Assembly (NCBI GenBank): GCA_963377175.1
Contig: CAUJNA010002124.1
Location: forward strand, 646,174 to 710,173
Direction: 5' to 3'
From: Effrenium voratum
Taxonomy: Eukaryota; Sar; Dinophyceae; Suessiales; Symbiodiniaceae
Length of the DNA: 64,000 bases
This document shows, piece after piece, positions 10,460-20,161 of this stretch; position 1 is the stretch's first letter, and every line of letters starts with the position of its first letter. The notes under the pieces were generated by a model, which saw only the letters and a list, made by a program, of their open reading frames with translations, did not search any database and was not told the origin of the DNA. Made by a program: the position numbers and the translations under genes.

Positions 10460-10512
10460 GCCGTAGCCTTGCTGTATGCCGTAGCCATGCTGTATGCCGT
10501 AGCCATGTGTAT
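10460..10512. repeat. 18-bp tandem repeat, three copies, between ORF2 and the 3' LTR
   Basis: GCCGTAGCCATGCTGTAT is repeated three times with a C-to-T change (CCTT) in the first unit. Each full unit carries CCGTAGCCAT, which equals the first ten conserved bases of the dinoflagellate spliced leader, on the strand opposite to the element. The match may be chance. Confidence 0.7.
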
Positions 10513-10747
10513 TAAAATGCCGGATTCATCCTCTTTTCTGCTCGGATGAAATGTCTTGGCTTGTGAAATGGGAAAACACTATGTACTGCTTCTGTGAGAT
10601 ACCTAGATGTATCAAATGGTGATGTACAACGCTATGTACACGCGGGACGAATGTGAAACTATTGATCTCTCACTGTATAGCCTTGTAGGCGGTGAGGATC
10701 AATCATCTGATTTGAGTTCGTAGTGCTGAACGTATGAATCTTCCTGG

Positions 10748-12094
10748 TCAGTCGGATCGATGATACCATCGACGGCTGCTGTCGGATTGACTGCTATAGT
10801 CTCCATAATCATTCCAGGTCGAGGCGCCATAGTCCTTCCACTGCTTCTGATGTCCCCACTGCTTGTTGTAGTCCTTGTATTCCTGCGGGGTCCAGGCTTG
10901 TTTCTTCTTGAGGTACTCCTGGGATCTCTCAAAGTTGCGTTGCCTGGTTGCAGATTTGCTGCGGATGTAAACCATGAGGGGACTGTGCGAGTCGGAGTCC
11001 TGTGAGCCATTCATGAACATGTCATTGTTCACGTGCTCAAAGCGCTCGGCGGATGAGACCTGGTAATCGAATATGGCCTTTGTTGGATAGTTCCGCATGG
11101 CTTCCAGTTGTTCATCATCCATGGCGTTCATCTCGTCCTTCCGGAAAACCTGCTGGATATTCGTTTTGCCCCATCCAAGCACGAAAGTCATCATCACATC
11201 TGGGAATGTTCGATCGTATCCTGATCCACACTTCATGTACAGTTGATGACGGACAATGGATTTTAGGGTGCACGAAGTCTCCATCGCATACTCCATTCTG
11301 TCCACGAGTGGCAAATTCTTCGTTTCATTCCACAGTCTCTGATATGCCTTCATGAGGATGTTCACGAGACCGTTGGCCGGATTGAAGACGTGCTGGAGTT
11401 TGCTGTAGGTATTCGCTGATTTATTGGCGTCTCCGGTGATCGCATCGCATCGGTACAAAGTTACGAGCGGCATGATTTCATTCTGAAGATCTTCCCGTGC
11501 TGGTCCATGGCTGATTGATGGATGAATGTGGAAGACTCCAATGGTAGCAAACGGAAGGTCTGCCCTCGTTACGTGGCGGTCGTCATACTCGAGGAGTGAC
11601 TTGTTGGATGATTTCGGGAGCATGCCACGAATCTCATCACTCTGCTCAATGTGAAGAACGACAATCTCCTTGTCTCGGCCATAGTTGGCAATCCGAGGTC
11701 GGAATTTCGTATTCGGGATCAGTGCAACTTCCTTCGGTTCCGAAGAAACACCTGAACATTCGAATGTGGTTCCCCAATTCTGACTCTTGGTGGAAATGTG
11801 TCTTGCCAGTAGTTCCACTCTTGCAGAAGGTCCGCCGCGGACAAAGCATGCGATTGGTCTGGATGACCATTGCTTGATCACGATGCCTTTGTACCCGAAT
11901 CGGATGAACGTCTTGATGAGTTCCCTGGATTTCTCATCATTAGGACTGAAGAATGCGTCTGCTTCATTCAAGATGCGTGCACTGTTTTGCATCATCATCT
12001 TCACGATTGGTCGATCCTTCATCGGCATGTTGTACACCTCCCTGTTGTCCAGCTTTGGGTTCCTCGTGAGGTTTCCATGGTTCAAGGTAAGCAT
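10748..12094 (-). pseudogene. Retroelement ORF2 C-terminal region, possible EEP-like domain (copy 1)
   Basis: An uninterrupted stretch of about 448 codons continues ORF2 from the Tpt1-like domain. About residues 20-55 read ARILNEADAFFSPNDEKS and then FGYKGIVIKQWS. Residues 135-215 give IVVLHIEQSDEI, then FATIGVFHIHPSISHG, then LYRCDAITGDANKS. The string H-x-H followed about 35 residues later by D-x-I-x-GDAN resembles the HxxP...GDxN end of endonuclease/exonuclease/phosphatase enzymes. The early E-A-D could be the metal-binding Glu region. This is a pattern match only. The tail (last about 60 residues) is Tyr/Gln/Lys-rich. Copy 2 has lost this part entirely. Confidence 0.5.
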
Positions 12095-12480
12095 GTTGAT
12101 GAGGTGAACTCATGCGTCTTGAGATAGTTCACAGGAGGACGGTCGGTCGGCTGCATCAACGATCCCAGGATATCGGCATATGCTCGGATGATTTCCGGGT
12201 CATCATGTGACCTAAGCTTCTTCAGTCCAAGTGGAAGCTTAATCGGATAGCCGGATCCTGGTTGTGCCTGCTTGTACTCGTCCATGGTGGGACATTCTCC
12301 TCGATGAGGGAAGTAGAATTCTTCTTCTCCGAGATTGACATCGGGATCGACATGTGCCAATGAGGCTCTCTCGCACTCTGTCAATTTGGGATGAGCTCTT
12401 CTTGGATCTTTGTTGTACTTGTTCATGAAGCGGAGGAGGTTCCCCTTGGTCTCCGCGAGCTCTTCCTCGGCGTCCTTTTG
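12082..12480 (-). pseudogene. ORF2 linker between Tpt1-like and C-terminal regions (copy 1)
   Basis: The frame EELAETKGNLLRFMNKYNKD continues from the Tpt1-like part after a frame change near 12480, where the upper frame runs into Arg/Ser-rich nonsense and stops at 12423. It reads about 115 residues and ends at 12082, overlapping the Met (12094) that opens the next frame by 13 bp. One more small frame change is needed there. It has no recognised domain and is rich in charged residues and Pro. Confidence 0.5.
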
Positions 12481-13370
12481 TTCAAATCTGTTTCAAGATA
12501 GATTTGCTTGAGTTCCTGGATGAACTCGTCTAGGTTCTCTGAATTGTGATATTCCACGGTGACCTTTGGTTTGACGGATCTTTCCCCGGAGGGTTCCATG
12601 GTCTCCTCTTTAGCTTCGTCCTGATCGGTGGAGTCCCGTCGCTTCTTGGTCTCTGATGAAGTATATTTTTCCTTGCTGTGTTTGGTGGAATTCACATAAT
12701 TGAAGAAGGCATCGGCGAATTCACGGATCTTGGTGTCGTACATCTCGAAATCTTCACAACTGAGATGCTTCTTCATGATCCACTTGTTGCTCGCCATGAT
12801 GCTGCCATCAGGTTCAAATGCTGCAACAATGTTCCTTGCCTCGATGGTTTGATCTGTCAGCGCTGTTCGCTCTTCGGAGAGTCGGATGCCATAGTCTTGG
12901 TCCTTGAGAAATGCAAGGATCAACAGTGCATCTCTTCCTGCTGGCACATGGGTTAGTGCTGCTTCTGGCTCATCGTCGTCAAGGATGACGTCATCGATGC
13001 ATGCCATGTGGACGCGCATTCTCCCCGAAAGGTTTGACTGGGATTTCCCAGATTTGAGCCCGTTCTCCATGATGCTGAGGAGTTGATTTCCATAGGTTGC
13101 ATGGAACATGAACGTGATGGGCTTCTTCGCGAACGGCTTGATTTTTCTCTCTTCTTCAATGGATGGTGGTGCCGGCCTTCGCATTCTGTACTTGGGCTGA
13201 GCTGTGCTTTCATCTTCATGAGGCGCCTCGGATCTGGACGGATGCGGACTGGTGGAATGGATTCCGTTGGGAGATCATAGTCCGGTTCGTCGTGTTGAGG
13301 CTCTCTCTGCTGCTCAGAGTACAGGGGTCGTCCAAAGGATTGGATCTCGACTTGTCGTGTATGTCCGCTT
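12423..13370 (-). pseudogene. ORF2 Tpt1/KptA-like C-terminal lobe (copy 1)
   Basis: Starting at 13370 the minus strand encodes SGHTRQVEIQSFGRPLYSEQ, equal to the QGHS motif strand of RNA 2'-phosphotransferases. After an acidic linker comes ITFMFHATYGNQLLSIMENG with the H-x-T motif (13094-13102), then RMRVHMACID with the R-x-x-V-H-like motif (about 13010). Next is GRDALLILAF, which fits the strand holding the last catalytic Arg. After this lobe a Lys/Glu-rich tail follows. Two frames are needed because of a shift at about 13200. The matching N-terminal lobe is in the inverted block to the right. Tpt1 enzymes use NAD+ to take the 2'-phosphate off spliced RNA. Activity here is not assumed. Confidence 0.7.
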
Positions 13371-14585
13371 GCCCCATGGGGCAAGTCGCAGATGAGAATC
13401 CATCCGCCTCTCAACAACCCGAGAACGTCAACATGGAGCAGGTAGATTATGATCCAGATTCCGACGACGATGATTCAGATGAAGAAGGGCATCCCCCCGC
13501 AGGAAGGCCGACGTCGAAGGCGATGCCACATCCAAAACTTGTTCCAAAGTCACCGCCACCAGCACTGAGGCTTGTCTCAAAGGTCAAGCCAGCACCTAAG
13601 AACATCCTGGATGAAGAGACGGAATCCGACAATCATCCTGGTGATCGACCTGCACTTCCAAGGCGACCAGCGATGCGGCCAGTTCTCACATCCAATGACC
13701 GGTGGTTTGTAACAAATGGATCAGAATCAGACATCAGCCTCCAGAAGGAATCCGTACACCCAGGACCTTTCGGAAACTCAAAATTCCTGAGTTTTGTGTA
13801 CGAATACTATAAGGAGAGCTCAACCATCCTCGATGTCAATCCGGACTCCCACTTCATCCCTGAGCATGAACGACCACATGGAGTCAAAGTATTTTGGTTG
13901 AAGGCCAGATTCAACGATTACTGGCAGCCAACACTTCAAGGTGAAGGACCTCATACAGAGAAACAATACATGGACTTCATCAAGAAGGTCTACAGCATCT
14001 GCTGCTACACCAATGCTCAATCCGAAGTTTACGGAACCGACATCATCCCGATGGTATGCCACAACGGCAACATTGATCTCGAGAAGACCGTCCAGAATGT
14101 CGAACAGGTTTGCAAGTACTTCCACATGGATCCATCCAAAGCGAAACAGATCACTGACCTCATCCTCTGGCGAATCGAGAGAATGAGCAGATCGTTTTCC
14201 GGATGTCTTCGACATGATCCAAGGCATGGCATCCACAAGGAATGCAAATGACAAGTGGGCATGGGTCCTGGTGGATCCGTTGAGCTCTATGACGCATTGA
14301 CCTGCATCACACATGCCAGGAACTTCATTGGAAATAAGCCAGGACTTCTCTTGATGGCTATGTTCCCGAGCTATGGAAAATCACGTTTCGAAATTGCATT
14401 CGTGTATCCATCCGTGGACGGGTCATATAATGAGCGCAAGGCAAGGGGAGAAATTGTTCCAAGGAATCGAGGGATCGACAAGCTCACCACAAGATCCGCA
14501 CAAAATGCACTCCGGCCCAATGGCAAGGAATTCTATAACGATCCCGAGATGGAGTTCTACGTGAGATGCAACGTCGGACGTCTCA
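13371..14585 (+). pseudogene. Inverted ORF2 segment: acidic N-terminus and Tpt1/KptA-like N-terminal lobe (copy 1)
   Basis: This block is in the opposite orientation to the rest of the element. It reads MGQVADENPSASQQPENV and an Asp/Glu-rich, Pro-rich region, then an unrecognised helical region (KFLSFVYEYYKESS to NIDLEKTVQNVEQVCKYF). The Tpt1-type N-lobe follows: RMSRSFSGCLRHDPRH (LRH at about 14207-14215), GPGGSVELYDALTC (DG-V element) and KSRFEIAF (the RF strand). It ends EFYVRCN at 14575, exactly where the minus-strand part resumes with SGHTRQ at 13370. Copy 2 keeps the same sequence uninterrupted on the minus strand, so copy 1 carries an inversion. A frame change lies near 14250. Confidence 0.75.
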
Positions 14586-14713
14586 TCTTCCTCATCACGA
14601 GCAGGGGATTCCTTCAACGGAGATGCCCGTCTCTTCACCAGCGGCTTTGGCAAAGGAGCCGCGGCGCTGGATCGTCCGAAGATCATGTTGAGAATGGGCA
14701 TGTCTTCGAATGA
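14586..14713 (-). pseudogene. ORF2 start region (copy 1)
   Basis: Minus-strand MPILNMIFGRSSAAAPLPKP continues into a basic and then acidic stretch (KESPARDEEDETSD) that stops at the right breakpoint of the inversion. It should join the VADENPSASQQ frame at 13385, giving ORF2 its own Met some 180 bp after the RNase H stop. ORF2 therefore seems to be a separate frame rather than part of Pol. No internal ribosome or splice signal was recognised. Confidence 0.45.
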
Positions 14714-14891
14714 TCGAGCATACAAGATTGCAAAGGTCGGATTGGTTGTAAACCGAAAGTGGCTGCGGATGCAGACACATATTTCTTGAGATTCAAAATG
14801 GGTCAAGTGCAAAAACACGCATCACGGATTTGAGGAATTGAAAATGTGCAAAACGGAAAAACTCATGCATCAGAATTCGTGGACATGCGGA

Positions 14892-15866
14892 TCATGCCCA
14901 GGTTCCCCAATAAGCAAACATTGATTCTGCTATACCGACTCCTGCAAAGGCAATGATGTCGGGTCCTTGCTTCGTATTGTGTGCTAGCCACTCAACCAAA
15001 AACGCCTTGTTCTGCAACATGGTACGGAAAGGTGGATGTGCGTCAACATTCAAGAGATTTCCGGTGAGGACGGCCTTGATGAGCTCGTCTGCTTTAGCTG
15101 AGTGCTTGGTCAGCGAATCTGCCAGACAATCTTCACTCCGTACATGTGCAAGGTCGTGCATCTGTCCACTGTTGCTTTCCTTTCTCAACATCTGGATCAA
15201 ATGCATTGTTTCTTTCTGTTCCGGTTGATGTGTTGTGGATGCTGTGGTGACAAGATTGTTCGCATCAGTGCGGATGTGTACATCTGCGATTTCGCCTGTT
15301 ATGTCTGACCAGAGACCGCGAAGAAATAATGCTGAACCGTAACAACGCATTAGTCCGTGCAACTCTGCAACAGTAGTGGACATGGTTGTGGCGGTGATCT
15401 TGTGCGTCTCATAGTCGACCAATGAGCCTCTCGAGTTCGATGAGCCCTGGCGAAGATCTCTTTCTTCTGCAAGAAAAATAACATGCGCACGTTGGGATGA
15501 CTTATCCTCATTGTTGCGATAGGATGCATCTGGATAGCCAACTATGCGTGTCTTGCCACGAAGGGGCCAGAATCTCATACTAAACGGGATGCTTTTGATG
15601 GTTCTGACTGTCTTATTAATGGCACGAACGTCCTCAATGGTCGGTGATGATGCCTTGGACGCACACCTGGAGAATTGATAACCAATGTGGAAATGCGCTC
15701 GCGATTGTAACCAATTGATCTGACCTAGGACACTTCTGTATGCAGTATGCATTTGTGGAGTAAGAGGAGCGTCGTCCTTCAGGTGTTTGTCAAAGGTGAT
15801 CTCCTGAAGTTCGTCAATGGCAACATTCTGATGGACATTGATGGATGTACCAACCGTGCTTGTCAT
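14892..15866 (-). CDS. Retroelement RNase H and end of Pol (copy 1)
   Basis: An open minus-strand frame of 324 codons covers the reverse transcriptase connection and a full copia-type RNase H. Catalytic acidic residues fall in the expected order: VGYPDASYR (D), TTVAELHGL (E), IRTDANNLV (D) and EDCLADSLTK (D). The frame ends with a stop at 14892 after FAYWGTWA. The RNase H degrades the RNA template during reverse transcription. Copy 2 has lost everything after the second motif. The frame upstream is broken by a one-base deletion at about 16005. Confidence 0.8.
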   Translation of the reverse strand: MTSTVGTSINVHQNVAIDELQEITFDKHLKDDAPLTPQMHTAYRSVLGQINWLQSRAHFHIGYQFSRCASKASSPTIEDVRAINKTVRTIKSIPFSMRFWPLRGKTRIVGYPDASYRNNEDKSSQRAHVIFLAEERDLRQGSSNSRGSLVDYETHKITATTMSTTVAELHGLMRCYGSALFLRGLWSDITGEIADVHIRTDANNLVTTASTTHQPEQKETMHLIQMLRKESNSGQMHDLAHVRSEDCLADSLTKHSAKADELIKAVLTGNLLNVDAHPPFRTMLQNKAFLVEWLAHNTKQGPDIIAFAGVGIAESMFAYWGTWA

Positions 15867-16258
15867 CTCGCTTCCATTGGATGCGCTGTCCTACGAAGAG
15901 GCAATCATTTTTGTCTTCGGAACCAACTTGAAAGTCTTTTCGAAGTCGTCCCATGATTTCCTTCTCGAACACGTCATCCCCCGTCATAAGAAGATCATCT
16001 ACATGAGAGACAGTGCTCCATGAACTTGTCGATTCTTGGCATTGTTGCCAGAAACAGGGTCCATAAGGTAATCAACTGCTCCTTCGAGATCGAAAGTAGT
16101 GGATGACTTCTTCTCACTCACCAATGCGGGCTTTGGAAGCTGCTTGCCGTAGTATACGTATGTACAGCGGTCTGCCCTGGTTGGCACCAGTCCGTAAGAA
16201 CGGAGTGCCGAATCAAGGATGTTCCACCATCTGCGGGGTGCGTCATTTAGCCCGTAGG
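15867..16258 (-). pseudogene. Reverse transcriptase palm with frameshifted VDD motif (copy 1)
   Basis: Minus-strand RADRCTYVYYGKQLPKPALV and VHGALSL match copy 2, where they lead into HVDDLLMTGDD, the catalytic Y/H-VDD box. In copy 1 one base is missing (ACATGAGAG at 16001 against ACATGAAGAG in copy 2), so the frame breaks directly before the VDD box. The Asp codons themselves remain at 15991-16005. The upstream finger part lies in an inverted block. Confidence 0.8.
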
Positions 16259-16680
16259 CGGAAATAAGAGCTTACCAGAAGCAATTCCTTGAAGCTAAAC
16301 AGCTTGAGTGTAAATCTTGGCTTGACAACGAAGTGTTCGACTTAGTCGACACACGCAAGATTCAGGTCAGGAATTGGGTCACTGGTCGCTGGGTCCTTAC
16401 CCTAAAGCGAGACAAGGATGGTAACTTCCTGAAGACCAAGGCTCGCTGGGTCCTCCGAGGCTTCCAAGACAAGCACAAGAATGATCAGCAGACAGACAGT
16501 CCTGCTGCATCCAGGAGTGGCTTCCGCCTTGCAATCCAAGCAGCCTCAAATAAAGGCTGGAATGTATTTCACATGGATTTGAAGACAGCATTTCTCCAAG
16601 GCGAAGCATACGATCAGACTCGTGACATCATTTGTCAGATCCCTCCTGAAATGGGATATCCACCACACATTGGAGCGCGC
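16259..16680 (+). pseudogene. Inverted reverse transcriptase fingers/palm segment (copy 1)
   Basis: This segment of about 420 bp reads on the plus strand as LECKSWLDNEVFDL, GRWVLTLKRDKDGNFLKTKA, RWVLRGFQDK, SGFRLAIQAAS and HMDLKTAFLQGEAYDQ. This is the RVT_2 (copia reverse transcriptase) N-terminal part with the first catalytic Asp (MDLKTAF). In copy 2 the same sequence is on the minus strand and continuous with its neighbours. The breakpoints are at about 16259 (before GAAATAAGAGC) and about 16675 (after CCACCACACA). Confidence 0.85.
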
Positions 16681-16683
16681 ATG

Positions 16684-17036
16684 AAGATGGCTGTAGCTTC
16701 CTTCCGCTTCTTGCCAATGAGTGCGGATGTGGATGAAGCCTTCAAGGATTCTTGCTTGGATGTACAATACTAAGAGTGCACGGTCATCATCGGTCATGTT
16801 CTTGCATAACTGGTCAACATGATTCTGATCTGTGTATTTCTGATGAGAGAATCCGCATCGGGGCGATGGGATGAAGGTGCCTTTCACGCGTCCAAGAAAG
16901 ACAGGGTTGCCTTCGATATCTCTCGGAACCGTAAAGGATCCGGGATCTTCTGTTCGGCTGTCATGAGTGACCAATGTGCTTCATCAAGAACGAGATCAGC
17001 TTGGTGATCTTCGTAAGATCTGGTCCTCTGAGAGTC
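16684..17036 (-). pseudogene. Pre-RT linker (copy 1)
   Basis: The frame GSFTVPRDIEGNPVFLGRVK, then KNMTDDDRALLVLY, matches copy 2 residue for residue apart from point changes. It joins the Pro-rich linker to the reverse transcriptase. Its frame changes near 16760, and it has lost the KKRKEATATEI stretch in frame. No enzyme motif is present. Confidence 0.6.
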
Positions 17037-17813
17037 TTATGATTCTCCATCTTCCTGGTCAGTGTATCTCATGGTTCTTTCTGAACTTCCAGTGCCGGAT
17101 GAGGTTGGAACATGAGGGATCAGTTCTTCCTCACTTTCATATTGTACCGGCAAATTTGCTGGATTGTTCGGATTGTACTTGGATGAAGATGCAGGATCAT
17201 GTCTGGGAGAATGCCCAGGTGACTCATCATTGTCATCTGGCTTCTTCTTCTTCTTCCCAGTCTTCTGCTTCTTTGATGGACTGCCAGTTGTTTCTTCTTG
17301 CGCAAGTGTTGGCAGTTCAAGATCTTCATCTTGGTCTTCTGCTTCGGGATTTGTGAGAATCGCAGGTGGTGAAGGTACCACGACAGTCGGAAGAATTGGC
17401 TGAGATGATTGCGACTGTGACGGCAAAGAGACATCACCCCCCAGTCGATTGAGTCCGCTTGAGGATGAAATGGACTGTTTTTGCCGTTTAAGCGCTGCAT
17501 CTCCTCCGCCAGGTTTGTCGTGTGGCGGTAGTGGTGGATCCACTGGACTGTCTGGTGACACACTGCGTGGTGCTGGCGGCATGGGATGATCAGGCTGATG
17601 TGGAGGAGCCGGAGGAGGATCTGACATGTTCTCGTCCGTTGGCGTTGGAGGTCTTGGATCAAGCATGGGATGGTCCGGTTGATCAGGTGGCTGCTGTGGG
17701 TCAGGTTGTTGAGGTTCATCCGATCCAATGGATCCGTCTCGATGGGCATCGGCCTGATAGCCGGCGCATCTGTGAACGACTGATGAACGGATGAAAACAT
17801 CACGGCATGCCAA
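17037..17813 (-). pseudogene. Pro/Lys-rich Pol linker (copy 1)
   Basis: This is low-complexity coding sequence: QPPDQPDHPMLDPRPPTPTD, APPHQPDHPMPPAP, a Ser-rich stretch, then KKQKTGKKKKKPDDNDE. It lies between the methyltransferase-like domain and the reverse transcriptase in both copies, so it is a constant disordered spacer of this family. In copy 1 the frame shifts near 17725 (DPLD to RMNLNN), so the longer upstream frame continues out of phase through this stretch. Confidence 0.65.
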
Positions 17814-19045
17814 GTCTTCGGATTATATGTCTCCCAATTGCATTTTGATGCAGGCAAGACCCAAGTTCTATTCAGCTGATCAGGCTGCCAGAAGGATATG
17901 ATCGCATCGTCCGGAGGTGACGTAATGGGCAAATTGATGCCGATGGTGTGGACGTATGCGGTGCATGCATCATACTGAGTGGATGAGATGCACAGTTGTC
18001 TCAACTTCTTGCAGCCATTCCACATGTTCTGACATCGCCAGTCATCAGGATCTTGCTTGAAGATATCGATTTCAGTTGGGTACTGCTTCATCGTCTTCTG
18101 AAACTTCTGGACTAGCGGATCCTGGATGACCAATGGTTGAACGTCCTTGTTGAACGACACGTCCTGTATTCTTACTGCAAGACTGCTGCTGGTCATGTTG
18201 AACTCCTTGTCAATGGCTTCCATCTCCTTTCTCAGGATGTCAACCTGCTTGATGGTGAATGGTTCAAAAAGTTCCTCCAAGAGGTACACCTTGTTGTCAA
18301 GTGGTTTCACCTGCAAGTGTCGTAGGAGGATATGCGCGAGATCCTGACAGAACTGGTAAGGATACACCTGCGCCAGTTTGGTCCTGCTTCCGAAAGTGCC
18401 AGCGTTTCCCTCTAGGGGTTGGTGTTCATGCTTGACTGAGCTGGAGAAGTTTTTACACCGTCGGAAGATCGGTCTCATTACCTCGGGAGGTAAGCAGTGC
18501 ATCAAGCTCGTGGGCTTGAGACTTCTGAGCCCAGATTCAGGATCTTTTAGTCCGTATGCGCAGAAATGGAAATCTCCCCAGGTCACGGATGGATCTGAAA
18601 ACAATTGCTGCATACAGTTCAGACACCATATCCTGGATGTCTGAGGATTTTCAATGATGAAGTATCTTCTGTGCTTCAACTGATATCGCGCAATGGATGC
18701 CACAAATTCAACCATGGGAAGGTAGCGTCTCCGCTTTTCCCCGACCTTTTGTTGGTCTTGTTGGATGTTCTGCATGTTTGACCATGGTCCACAGACCGGT
18801 GCCATTAGGATGACATCAGGTGCTTGCTCCCTGATGATCTCCATGACCATGTGTCGTCCCTTGGATGTCATTACGTCGAATCCGGTGCGGATGTCTACGG
18901 GAGTCCCAACCTTAAGACCTGAGAGTGCACAGCATTGACTGAATCTGGCACTTCCCGCAAAGATCTCGAGAACGTGGATCTTTCCTTTACGTACACAATT
19001 CCAATGTGCTTGTTCAGGAACGGATGTGAGGTCCTCGACGAACAT
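17725..19045 (-). CDS. Methyltransferase-like domain within Pol (copy 1)
   Basis: From Met 19045 about 440 codons are in frame. KIHVLEIFAGSARFSQCC (about 18980) resembles motif I of C5-cytosine methyltransferases (FxGxG). DVILMAPVCGPWSNMQ (about 18800) resembles catalytic motif IV, with PVC in place of PPC but the Cys kept. RYFIIENPQTSR (about 18650) resembles motif VI with ENP in place of ENV. The later part (FHFCAYGLKDPESGLRSLKP) does not give a clear target-recognition domain. It sits between integrase and reverse transcriptase in both copies. DNA methyltransferases in retrotransposons are known from dinoflagellates. Whether this degenerate version binds AdoMet or acts is uncertain. An AdoMet-fold domain with another role is possible. 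Confidence 0.6.
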
Positions 19046-19215
19046 GTTCTCTGCCGGATGAGGTTCTGCAGGTTTGGGAGTTGTTTTCCCGCGATACGTA
19101 ATGGCACTGAGGATCTTGGCTTAGGAGCTGGTGCGGATGACTCCTTTTTCTTGGCGTCTGCAGAGGAGCCTGGTTGCTCTCCTGCAAGGATTCTCGCTCT
19201 TCTGGCAATAGAAGG

Positions 19216-20161
19216 TCAATTCCAGGTTTCCGGAGGGATGGTTTCATCCTTCCTGACCTTCGTCATGTTAACCTTGATGAGTCGAGTCCCAAGATCAAGT
19301 CCTACCATTGCTCCTTGAATGGAAATGACCTTTCCTTTCAGCCATATTCCTCCCTTGCTTCCATCGGAACGAATCTTGGATTTGTCTTCCTGCCAGTAAA
19401 ATACATTGTCCTTCACCTGAAGAGGCTTAGCACTCATTCGGAGATTTTGAGCAAGGTCTCGTCGGATGTCTTCGGATTGACGCGCTTCTTGGAACGCTTG
19501 CTTGGACAGCTGCTTGATCTGGATGGCTGTCAGCTCTTCTTCATTCCTGTCAATCGTCAACTGAGTTGGTGTTGCGACATCGAGCTGGATGAGATCTGCT
19601 GGTCGTCTTCCGAATGCGAGCTCCAATGGTGTTACACCCCCGTAGGTGACAGTCTGATTCCTGACAGTTGCAGCGGTTCACCAGCTGTCTGTATGTCACT
19701 TGCTTCAGTGTTGCAGGTGCTGTTCCTGCCTTAATGGAACTTAGCATGATCTTGAGTTGCGCCTTCAAGAGTCGAACTGCTGCCTCAGCTCGATTTGGCC
19801 ATGGTGTGTTCGGTCCCAAGGATATCGGTGTGATGTCAAGGGACTGATAGAAATGTTCCCATGTCTCTGTCATGAAGGCTTGATCTGCGACAACCGATTT
19901 GGGCTGCAAGTGGTACTGGTCAAAATAGTTCCTGAGGACAGTGATGTTCTCGACTTCTTGCGTAGTTGTCACTGCCTCTGCAGTGAGCAATGTTGTTGCT
20001 CCATCCAGGATTACAAAAACAATGATGTGTTCTCCTGTTCCAAGAGGAACTTGACAGTGATCAATGAATGTCATGTCACCAAAGGTGTCCGCCCGATGTG
20101 CTTCGTGATGGTGCATGTTTTGCCGCTTGGCAAACTTCACATTCACTTCGGATTTTGTCAA
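19216..20161 (-). CDS. Retroelement integrase core and C-terminal domain (copy 1)
   Basis: The catalytic core has the acidic triad: GDMTFIDHC (D), VVADQAFM (D) and PWPNRAEAAVR (E), with 32 residues between the last two, slightly shorter than the usual 35. It inserts the DNA copy into the genome. After a frame change near 19600 the chain resumes as MELAFGRRPADL. It ends with the small beta-rich domain of dinoflagellate copia integrases (VKDNVFYWQED, GIWLKGKVISIQGAMVGLDL), probably DNA-binding. Copy 2 lacks this region completely, so copy 1 is the only source here. Confidence 0.8.
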
